Assembly (NCBI GenBank): GCA_937974245.1
Contig: CALJKV010000098.1
Coordinates: forward strand, 1-25,313
Reading direction: 5' to 3'
Source of the DNA: an uncultured Chloroflexota bacterium
GTDB lineage: Bacteria; Chloroflexota; Anaerolineae; Aggregatilineales; Phototrophicaceae
DNA: 25,313 bases
In this document: positions 7,985-14,111 of the stretch, piece after piece
Layout of the letters: each line of letters begins with the position of its first letter
How positions within the stretch are numbered: the stretch's first letter is position 1
Notes under the pieces: generated by a model
What the model saw: the letters and a program-made list of their open reading frames with translations, nothing else
Database searches by the model: none
What the model was told of the DNA's origin: nothing
Position numbers and translations under genes: made by a program

Positions 7985-9859
7985 ATGGCAAAAATGACAT
8001 TTAAGGATCGTATCCGACAGGATAGACCGATTCTGGGGGATGGCGCGATGGGGACGGCTCTGCACCAGCTTGGTATCCCATTGAACACCTGCTTTGACGA
8101 GCTGAACCTGACTCGCCCTCAGGTTGTTGCCCAGATTCACCGGGAGTATATTGAGGCTGGCGCGGAATTGATTGAAACCAATACCTTTGGCTCCAATCGT
8201 TATAAGTTGGAAAAGCATGGGTTGGAAGACCAGGTAGCGGCTATCAATGCCGCAGGCGTTGACCTGGCGCGTCGTGTCATCCAGGCAAGTTTTCGGGATA
8301 ATGTCTACCTGGCCGGGTCGGTTGGGCCGCTGGGGGTGCGCCTCAAACCGTTTGGCCGTATCAAGCCGGAAGAAGCGCGGGCGGCCTTTGCCGAACAGAT
8401 TTCTGCACTAGCCGCTGCTGGGGTGGATGTCATTCTCTTCGAGACATTTAGTGACCGCATGGAACTGCTTGAAGCACTGGCTGCTGCCAGAGAAGCCGCG
8501 CCCGATATGCCGGTCATCTGCCAGATGACTTTTGCCCAGGATAACCGCACACTACTTGGCGATCTGCCTGCAACGGTTGCTCGCGATCTGTATCACGCCG
8601 GAGCGGACGTGATTGGCGTCAACTGCGGTGGCGGCCCGGAGTTGGTTTCCCAGGTTTTACAAGCCATGCGCCAGGCCGTGCCGGATGCCATCTGCTCGGT
8701 TTTTGCTAATGCCGGGTTCCCGGCGCAGGTCGGGGAGCGCATGATGTACCCGGCCACTGAGTCCTATATGGGCGATTATGCGCTGACCTTCAAGGTGCAG
8801 GGTGCCGCAATTATCGGCGGTTGCTGTGGTACGACCCCGGCGCATATCGCCGCAATGCGCCACGCGTTGGACGATACCAGCCTGCCGCTGCCTAAAATTG
8901 ACCTGCTTGAAGTCAACGGCGACGAAAGATCCGACGTGGTGGAACGCCCAACGGAACTGGCGCGGAAGCTCGCGGTTGGCCGATTTGTCGTCACAGTGGA
9001 AATTACACCACCGCGCAGTTTCGTACCCCAGAAGATGCTGGCCGCCGCCCAACTGCTCCAGGAGTCAGGCGCGGACATGGTGAACGTGGCTGACAGCCCA
9101 ACAGCCCGGATGCGGATGAGTCCCTGGGCGGTGTGTCACTTTTTGCAGTCCCGGTTGGGGATCGAGACGGTGCTGCACTTCCCCACGCGAGGGCGCAACC
9201 TGCTGCGGGTGCAGGGAGACCTGCTGGCGGCGCACGCCCTGGGGCTGCGCAATCTCTTTGTGGCGATGGGTGATCCCACCAAAATCGGGGATTATCCCGA
9301 AGCGATGGATAATTATGACGTGACACCATCGGGGTTGATTGGTATCATCAAGCAGCGTATGAACAGCGGCGTTGACCAGGCCGGGAACTCAATCGGCCAG
9401 CCAACCACCTTTACGGTTGGCGGCGCGTTGAATATGAACGCGCTTGACCTAGACCGGGAAATCGGCGTATTGCGGAAGAAAATTGACGCCGGAGCAGATT
9501 TCGTACTGGGGCAGCCCGTTTATGACCCGCCGGTGATCGAGTACTTCCACACGCGGTACGAGGAAATCGAAGGGAAGCCGTTTACGCTCCCTGTTCTGAT
9601 GGGAGTGCTGCCGCTGTATAGCCTGCGTCACGCGCAATTCCTGAATAACGAGATTCCGGGAATCACCGTGCCTGACCCGCTGCTAAAACGGATGGAAGAT
9701 GCTGGTGAAGATGCGCCGCAGGAAGGGATTAAGATTGCCCAGGAACTCCTGCTAACGATGCGTGGCCTGGTGCAGGGGGCGTATGTCATTCCGGCCTTCA
9801 ATCGTTTTGAACTGGCTGCGGAAGTGATAGATATCCTGCGCGTCGCGCCGGCGCGGTAA
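7985..9859 (+). CDS. Bifunctional homocysteine S-methyltransferase / methylenetetrahydrofolate reductase
   Basis: This 624-residue fusion resembles B. subtilis YitJ. The N-terminal homocysteine S-methyltransferase domain (about 1-300) has 'GDGAMGT', 'VNCGGGPE' with Cys214, and GGCCGT with Cys280/Cys281, so the zinc triad is intact. The C-terminal domain (about 325-624) is a flavin-dependent MTHFR, which reduces 5,10-methylene-THF to 5-methyl-THF. It begins 'FVVTVEITPPRSF', with the probable catalytic Glu339, and contains 'GADMVNVADSP', 'LFVAMGDPTKIG' and 'FVLGQPVYD'. Three in-frame ATGs occur at 7979, 7985 and 7994. AGGGAG at 7971-7976 is 2 nt from the first and 8 nt from the second, so I chose 7985. 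The reductase should supply MetH with its methyl donor; the methyl donor for the N-terminal domain is not evident. Confidence 0.93.
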   Translation: MAKMTFKDRIRQDRPILGDGAMGTALHQLGIPLNTCFDELNLTRPQVVAQIHREYIEAGAELIETNTFGSNRYKLEKHGLEDQVAAINAAGVDLARRVIQASFRDNVYLAGSVGPLGVRLKPFGRIKPEEARAAFAEQISALAAAGVDVILFETFSDRMELLEALAAAREAAPDMPVICQMTFAQDNRTLLGDLPATVARDLYHAGADVIGVNCGGGPELVSQVLQAMRQAVPDAICSVFANAGFPAQVGERMMYPATESYMGDYALTFKVQGAAIIGGCCGTTPAHIAAMRHALDDTSLPLPKIDLLEVNGDERSDVVERPTELARKLAVGRFVVTVEITPPRSFVPQKMLAAAQLLQESGADMVNVADSPTARMRMSPWAVCHFLQSRLGIETVLHFPTRGRNLLRVQGDLLAAHALGLRNLFVAMGDPTKIGDYPEAMDNYDVTPSGLIGIIKQRMNSGVDQAGNSIGQPTTFTVGGALNMNALDLDREIGVLRKKIDAGADFVLGQPVYDPPVIEYFHTRYEEIEGKPFTLPVLMGVLPLYSLRHAQFLNNEIPGITVPDPLLKRMEDAGEDAPQEGIKIAQELLLTMRGLVQGAYVIPAFNRFELAAEVIDILRVAPAR

Positions 9860-9878
9860 ATATGAGTCTTGCTTTGTT

Positions 9879-9909
9879 CCCCTCTATGAATACTATGTTT
9901 GTAGAGGGG
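9879..9909. repeat. Inverted repeat just downstream of the MTHFR fusion gene
   Basis: CCCCTCTA (9879-9886) and TAGAGGGG (9902-9909) are perfect complements around a 15-nt loop. No T-run follows. It could be an mRNA 3'-end stabiliser, a boundary of the AT-rich HNH insertion, or a structure affecting HNH translation. Confidence 0.4.
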
Positions 9910-9933
9910 GACTTAAAGACGAAAGCTTCAATT

Positions 9934-10431
9934 ATGAGTCGATCTACAATTCCACGAGATATTAGACGACGGGTCTTACTAGAAGCAGGCCATCGTTGTG
10001 CTATTCCGACATGCAAGTATCCTACCACCGAAATAGCGCACATTATTCCCTGGAGTAAAGTAAAGAAACATGAATTTGAGAACTTGATTGCTCTATGTCC
10101 GAATTGTCATGCCCGCTATGATAAAGGAGAGATTGATCGAGAATCAATGAAATTGTACAAAGCGAACCTATCTATTATTGATAGTCGCTATGGTGATCTG
10201 GAACAACGGGTCTTGAAGCAATTTGCACAGCAACCTAATAATACTCTGGTGAAAATTCCTGGTGGCAACCTGATTTTTTTAATGTATCTTCTTGAAGATG
10301 GGTATTTGAAACACATTGGGCATAGTGAAGGACATTCCGAAGCAGAATTTCCTAACTATGATATCTATGAAATAACCAAAGAAGGTCAACAGTTTGTCAA
10401 GAACTGGATTCTCGGCAAAGAACTCGATTAG
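9934..10431 (+). CDS. HNH endonuclease-like protein
   Basis: This 165-residue protein has a complete HNH zinc-ribbon nuclease motif: Cys22 and Cys27 (HRCAIPTC), the catalytic His36 in 'EIAHIIPW', Asn50 in 'FENLIALCPNCHARYDKG', and Cys55, Cys58 and His59. The remaining C-terminal residues (about 80-165) look like a small helical or winged-helix-like domain ('LIFLMYLLEDGYLKHIG', 'YEITKEGQQFVKNWIL'). I chose ATG 9934 because family members typically begin 'SRSTIPRDIRR'; an upstream ATG at 9862 would add 24 unconvincing residues. Neither start has a good ribosome-binding site. The gene is noticeably AT-richer than its neighbours, suggesting horizontal acquisition. No methyltransferase or restriction partner is adjacent, so it may be a solitary mobile or defence-type nuclease. 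Confidence 0.85.
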   Translation: MSRSTIPRDIRRRVLLEAGHRCAIPTCKYPTTEIAHIIPWSKVKKHEFENLIALCPNCHARYDKGEIDRESMKLYKANLSIIDSRYGDLEQRVLKQFAQQPNNTLVKIPGGNLIFLMYLLEDGYLKHIGHSEGHSEAEFPNYDIYEITKEGQQFVKNWILGKELD

Positions 10432-10505
10432 GTGTGAAGTGATTGTGCTTTAGCGATTAAGTTGTTGAAGTGATAAAGCGTTATGTTCTGGAGAGGTCAG
10501 GCAGC

Positions 10506-10820
10506 ATGGATTCTACAAATGATCCCAATCATCTGCGGCGGGTACTGGAAATCAGTCACCGCAGTAATAACCAATCATTGGTGCTGACTATTCTGGTGCG
10601 GATTGCTGAGTGGTTGGATGATAGTGGTGACAAAGATTCCGCTGCTGAACTGATCGTCTTTGTGCTCGAATACCCACTTTTTGGACGGACACGCGCCCGC
10701 GCCGAGGAACTCTACCTGCAACTGGAAGCGGAAGTTTGTCCGCGTGTACTAGTAGACGCCCGCACGACGGCTAATGAGCGCACACTGGATGATATGGTCG
10801 CGGCGGTGTTAGCCGGGTAG
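10506..10820 (+). CDS. Small helical protein resembling the C-terminal tail of Chloroflexi TPR/ATPase regulators
   Basis: This 104-residue, mostly helical protein has a pattern ('RIAEWLDDSGDKDSAAELIVF', 'ARAEELYLQLEAEVCPRVL', 'ERTLDDMVAAVLAG', read as separate segments) that recalls the final module of large Chloroflexota AAA/NB-ARC-TPR regulators. There the segment follows TPR repeats as an 'L-L-x-x-V-L-x-H-P ... A-x-x-L-L-x-x-L-E-x-E-L-P-P' motif. Here it stands alone with no ATPase or TPR domain, so its function is unknown. GGAGAGG near 10489-10495 lies about 10 nt upstream of ATG 10506, which is why I chose it over an upstream GTG at 10470. It ends only 8 nt from the convergent DUF1684 gene. 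Confidence 0.68.
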   Translation: MDSTNDPNHLRRVLEISHRSNNQSLVLTILVRIAEWLDDSGDKDSAAELIVFVLEYPLFGRTRARAEELYLQLEAEVCPRVLVDARTTANERTLDDMVAAVLAG

Positions 10821-10828
10821 TCGGATGA

Positions 10829-11443
10829 TTACTTGAGGGGTATGTCCGGCAGCATCTCCCCCGCGAAAACGGGAAAAGATAATCGGTTTTCCGCCGGTGC
10901 TAGCGGGCATACCCAGCGAGCGTTATAGGAACAGGATGGATTATAAGCGTAATTGAAGTCCAGTATGATGCTGGTCCCTGCTGTCCCCAGGTCAGCGCCT
11001 TTTATCGTGTCATACAGGTAGCGCCCCGCGCCATAGGTCGTGTCCCTATTGGTGGTATCGCCAAACGGAAGAAATGCGCCACCCCCATATCCTTTAATCC
11101 AGAACAGGCTCAAGCGACCGCTGCCGTTGGGTAAAGTGAACTGTACCTGTCCGAACCGTTCATAAGCGAATCGCCCGTCCTTGCCCAAATCAACCTGTAA
11201 GATTTCCGGTTCAACATCCCGATCAATTTGAGCTACGACCCGATACGCCGGATTATAGGCGTAATAACGCAGGCCGGTAAATGCCGCCTTCTGGCTGGGA
11301 CTCAATGCTGACTGCGAGTGCTGGCGAAACAGCTCATCGCGTGCTTCGCGAAAGCGAGTACAGGTTGCCTCGTAATCTTCGTTTTCACGCACGGCGGTGT
11401 ACATGGCTGTGACCCGGCGGCGGTAATCCAGCAGGTCAAGCAT
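10829..11443 (-). CDS. DUF1684 family protein
   Basis: This 204-residue protein starts 'MLDLLDYRRRVTAMY' and carries the DUF1684 hallmarks: an N-terminal helix with 'FREARDELFRQH' (31-42), 'FTGLRYYAYNPAYRV' (55-69), a central beta-rich part with 'FLPFGDTTNRDTTYGAGRYL' (124-143), and the near-diagnostic 'LDFNYAYNPSCSYNARWVCP' followed by LAPAENRL (161-188). Cys171 and Cys179 fall in that block. The start ATG at 11443 overlaps the end of the upstream MOSC-like gene by 8 nt, implying translational coupling. A longer frame exists upstream, but its extra 36 residues are only the other reading frame of the MOSC-like gene. The molecular function of DUF1684 is not established. Confidence 0.85.
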   Translation of the reverse strand: MLDLLDYRRRVTAMYTAVRENEDYEATCTRFREARDELFRQHSQSALSPSQKAAFTGLRYYAYNPAYRVVAQIDRDVEPEILQVDLGKDGRFAYERFGQVQFTLPNGSGRLSLFWIKGYGGGAFLPFGDTTNRDTTYGAGRYLYDTIKGADLGTAGTSIILDFNYAYNPSCSYNARWVCPLAPAENRLSFPVFAGEMLPDIPLK

Positions 11444-12017
11444 AAACGTGATCGCCAGCCTGAATGGTGAAATCGCTCGTACCGGGGGCAGCCGCCAGCA
11501 AAAAGCCGCGCATCCCGTTATCCAGGAATTGCAGCACCGTTTTCTGGTCACTGCCTTCCAGCTTACGCCTTGCTGCGAACTGGCTAAACGGTACGCAGGG
11601 CGTAGCCGGTTCGACTACATTTAGCCGAATTTGCGCCCCCGTTGCCGGATTCTCGAAAATGAGATGAGTCCCCAGGTCGGCCAGGGTGTAGGTATGGTCG
11701 CTTTCGATGAGGATGTTCTCCCCGGCGATACCATCCGTCATGTGGTCACCGAAGCGGGTGCGCATCTCCCCGTAATAGGCCGTCAGACCGATAGAAATGC
11801 CGTTATCTCCCCGGTTGCGGGTGTGCGGGTGTGTTGTATGATGCACATCCACCAACCGCTCCCCGCCGGTCAGCAGCCCGATCACCCCGTCCTGTGTCAC
11901 CAACAGGCTGTCTACGACCTGTAAACCGTCCGGATCATATCGTCGGTCCGGTTTCTCTCCGATTTTTAGTGGATTCCGTTGAATCTGTACGAATTTGACC
12001 GTGCCGATTGCGTGCAT
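11436..12017 (-). CDS. MOSC-domain-like protein
   Basis: This 193-residue protein reads like a divergent MOSC domain (the beta-barrel of molybdenum-cofactor sulfurases and YiiM-like proteins). It has an early 'VDVHHTTHPHTRNRGDNGIS' segment (56-75), the 'G-x-x-GEN' motif (GIAGENILI, 96-104), and an isolated cysteine in 'EPATPCVPFSQF' (Cys141), matching the conserved PC of the family. No pyridoxal-phosphate or ferredoxin domain is attached. AGAGG lies about 9 nt upstream of the ATG. Its stop overlaps the DUF1684 start by 8 nt, so the two are expected to be made together. I am fairly, not fully, sure of the family; a substrate cannot be inferred. Confidence 0.6.
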   Translation of the reverse strand: MHAIGTVKFVQIQRNPLKIGEKPDRRYDPDGLQVVDSLLVTQDGVIGLLTGGERLVDVHHTTHPHTRNRGDNGISIGLTAYYGEMRTRFGDHMTDGIAGENILIESDHTYTLADLGTHLIFENPATGAQIRLNVVEPATPCVPFSQFAARRKLEGSDQKTVLQFLDNGMRGFLLAAAPGTSDFTIQAGDHVYA

Positions 12018-12059
12018 ACACTTTAACCTCTTGTCATATTGTGTTTAAGGGGATTCACG

Positions 12060-12081
12060 AGGGCGAGGCACGCCTCGCCCT
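12060..12081. repeat. Perfect GC-rich palindrome between RNase J and the MOSC-like gene
   Basis: AGGGCGAGGC (12060-12069) is followed by AC and then GCCTCGCCCT (12072-12081), a perfect 10-bp inverted repeat. It lies between two genes on the same strand and lacks a T-tract. It resembles small dispersed intergenic palindromes; it could act as a transcript boundary or stabiliser after RNase J. Confidence 0.65.
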
Positions 12082-12133
12082 ATAGGTACTTTCTGCTCGC
12101 CGCTTTCGACTGTTGACTTAAGACAATTTCCGT

Positions 12134-13792
12134 TTAGCGCTCGTTGATGATGCTGAAGACCATCGGGCGGCGCTTGGTCTCATTGTAGAGCATCCGGCTG
12201 ATGCTTTCCTGTATTCGGTCACGGCGCTTGCCGTTTTTACTGCTCGTCGTGTTTGCCAGGACATCGGCAATCGTGTTTTTCACATTATCCATCAACTCAT
12301 CGGCATCACGCAGATACACGAATCCCCGCGAAATGATCTCCGGTTCGCCGCTCATCTTGCCGGTCTTTTTATCTACATCCAGCACGACAATCATGAAGCC
12401 ATCTTTTGCCAGGATTTCCCGGTCACGGATCACCGTGCGGCCAATATCCCCGACTCCGCTGCCATCCACGAACACATAACCGCCCGGTACGCGCTCACCC
12501 ATACGAACACCATATTTGTCGGCTTCCAGTACCATGCCGTTTTCAGCAACGAATACCTGGTCCTGCGGGATGCCGGATTCCACCGCTAGAGCCGCGTGCG
12601 CCCGCAGGTGACGCAGCTCACCATGAACCGGCAAGAAATACTGCGGTCTCACGAGATTCATCATCAGACGCATTTCCTCGCGTTTGGCGTGACCGGAGAC
12701 GTGCACTGGTGCGATGGGATCGTAGATTACGTTGGCACCGCGCTGAAATAAGCGGTTGATGGTGCGGAAGACCGTTTCCTCGTTACCAGGGATCGGGTGC
12801 GCGGAGACAATGATCGTATCGCCGACTTCGACATCCAGGTTACGGTGACGCCCGGTTGCCAACCGCCCCAGCACAGCGGAAGGCTCACCCTGCGAGCCAG
12901 TCACCATGATGACGACTTTGCTCGGCGGGGTGCGTCCCAGGTCATTCAAGTCCAGGAACAACTCATCAGGCACCTTGAGAATGCCCAACTTACGAGCCAT
13001 CTTGATATTCTCGCCCATGCTGTAACCGGCGATTGCCAGCTTGCGCCCATAGCGCTCCGCCGCATTCGCTACCTGTTGGATACGCGAGATCAGTGAGGCG
13101 AAAGTCGCTACCATAATCCGACCTTTTGCCTGGCGGAAAACTGTATCAAATGCCCCGTCAATCACGCTTTCCGAAGGTGTCCAACCGGCCTGGTCAGCGT
13201 TGGTGCTGTCCGCCATGAGCAGTAGTACACCCCGCCGTGAAAACTCGGCTAAACGGGCATAATCCGGTTTTTTGCCGTCTACCGGCGTGTTATCGAACTT
13301 ATAGTCGCCGGTATGCACCACGATGCCATAAGGTGTGTTGATGCCGAATCCCACGCAATCCGGGATGCTGTGGCATACATGAAAACTTTCAAGTTTGAAT
13401 GGGCCAACCTGCAGTATATCCCCGGCATTGAAGACGTTAATCGTCGTATGATCCAGCAGGCGTGCTTCGCGCAGCTTGACTTCCAGGAGTCCGGCGGTGA
13501 GCGGCGTGGCATAGATTGGCACGCCCTTAAAGGCTTCGACGACATGCGCGGTAGCCCCGGTGTGATCTTCATGCCCGTGTGTATAGACAATACCGTGAAT
13601 GGTCAGGTCTTTGCGTTCGACCAGGTAGCGGAAGTCAGGGATGATGTAATCTACCCCCAGCATGTCATTCGCAGGGAACATAATGCCGGTATCAATGATG
13701 ATCGCGTCATTACCTAACTCAAAAGCGGTCATGTTCTTGCCGATTTCCCCCAGGCCACCCAAGGGGACAATTCTCAGTTTTGGTTTCGCCAT
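12134..13792 (-). CDS. rnj: Ribonuclease J
   Basis: RNase J is a cytoplasmic metallo-beta-lactamase/beta-CASP ribonuclease (5'-3' exonuclease and endonuclease) acting in mRNA decay and rRNA maturation. The protein has 552 residues, the normal length. It begins 'KLRIVPLGGLGEIGKNM', has the zinc motif HGHEDHTG (72-79), His141 and Asp163 (HTGDYKF), the beta-CASP segment with 'VIMVTGSQGEPSAVLGR' and 'PVHVSGHAKREE', and the typical C-terminal domain ('EIISRGFVYLRDADELMDN' and 'RRPMVFSIINER'). An in-frame GTG at 13810 would add six residues and has a close AGGA; I prefer ATG 13792 because it gives the usual short N-terminus, but the start is uncertain. A promoter at 13923-13931 implies a leader of about 120 nt. 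Confidence 0.96.
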   Translation of the reverse strand: MAKPKLRIVPLGGLGEIGKNMTAFELGNDAIIIDTGIMFPANDMLGVDYIIPDFRYLVERKDLTIHGIVYTHGHEDHTGATAHVVEAFKGVPIYATPLTAGLLEVKLREARLLDHTTINVFNAGDILQVGPFKLESFHVCHSIPDCVGFGINTPYGIVVHTGDYKFDNTPVDGKKPDYARLAEFSRRGVLLLMADSTNADQAGWTPSESVIDGAFDTVFRQAKGRIMVATFASLISRIQQVANAAERYGRKLAIAGYSMGENIKMARKLGILKVPDELFLDLNDLGRTPPSKVVIMVTGSQGEPSAVLGRLATGRHRNLDVEVGDTIIVSAHPIPGNEETVFRTINRLFQRGANVIYDPIAPVHVSGHAKREEMRLMMNLVRPQYFLPVHGELRHLRAHAALAVESGIPQDQVFVAENGMVLEADKYGVRMGERVPGGYVFVDGSGVGDIGRTVIRDREILAKDGFMIVVLDVDKKTGKMSGEPEIISRGFVYLRDADELMDNVKNTIADVLANTTSSKNGKRRDRIQESISRMLYNETKRRPMVFSIINER

Positions 13793-13922
13793 AACAAAAT
13801 AACCCGGCACACATCCTGTGCGCCAGGAATATGATCCTTTCTACTCCAGATTTGACGAGTGATTTTTCCCAACTCGCTTAATTAAAGGCCTTGTAAGAAA
13901 TGTTTTTTTCACTATTGTGGGC

Positions 13923-13931
13923 ATTATATCA
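13923..13931 (-). promoter_or_regulatory. Extended -10 promoter of the RNase J gene
   Basis: Read on the minus strand, the sequence is TGATATAAT: a perfect TATAAT preceded by the TGn extension. The hexamer 17 nt upstream (TTATGC) is a poor -35, which an extended -10 can compensate for. Transcription should start near 13916, leaving a leader of about 120 nt before the gene. The leader contains an A-rich run and a 5-bp inverted repeat (CGAGT/ACTCG, near 13856-13878). Confidence 0.65.
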
Positions 13932-14003
13932 CAAATTACCACACTGCATAACCGCCGAGGTTAATAATTGATGACAGCTTTGCATGAGCAGCAACCCACC
14001 CTC

Positions 14004-14036
14004 AAAAAACGGACAAGAGGACTCAGCCCCTTGTCC
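14004..14036 (-). terminator. Intrinsic terminator of the Tad-like operon
   Basis: On the minus strand, GGACAAGGGG (14036-14027), a 6-nt loop, and CCTCTTGTCC (14020-14011) form a 10-bp stem with one G-T wobble, followed by G and six T (14009-14004). It lies about 75 nt past the stop codon of the last Tad-like gene and has no gene on the other strand to serve. Confidence 0.8.
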
Positions 14037-14061
14037 GGGTCATTCAGCTAATTGCTTGCGC

Positions 14062-14093
14062 GGTAGGGGTATTCCCGCGAGGTTACCCCTACC
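14062..14093. repeat. Intergenic palindrome preceding the terminator
   Basis: GGTAGGGGTA (14062-14071) and TACCCCTACC (14084-14093) are perfect 10-bp complements around a 12-nt loop that itself contains CGCG. No T-run follows, and the proper terminator lies just beyond. It looks like a dispersed REP-like element or an mRNA 3'-protecting stem. The rest of the gap to RNase J holds only its promoter. Confidence 0.6.
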
Positions 14094-14111
14094 ACTGGTT
14101 GCGTTCTACCG

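Noticed and set aside
11444..11551. Upstream extension of the DUF1684 gene to 11551
   Set aside because: The extra 36 residues are the alternative frame of the MOSC-like gene; family members start near the motif at 11443.
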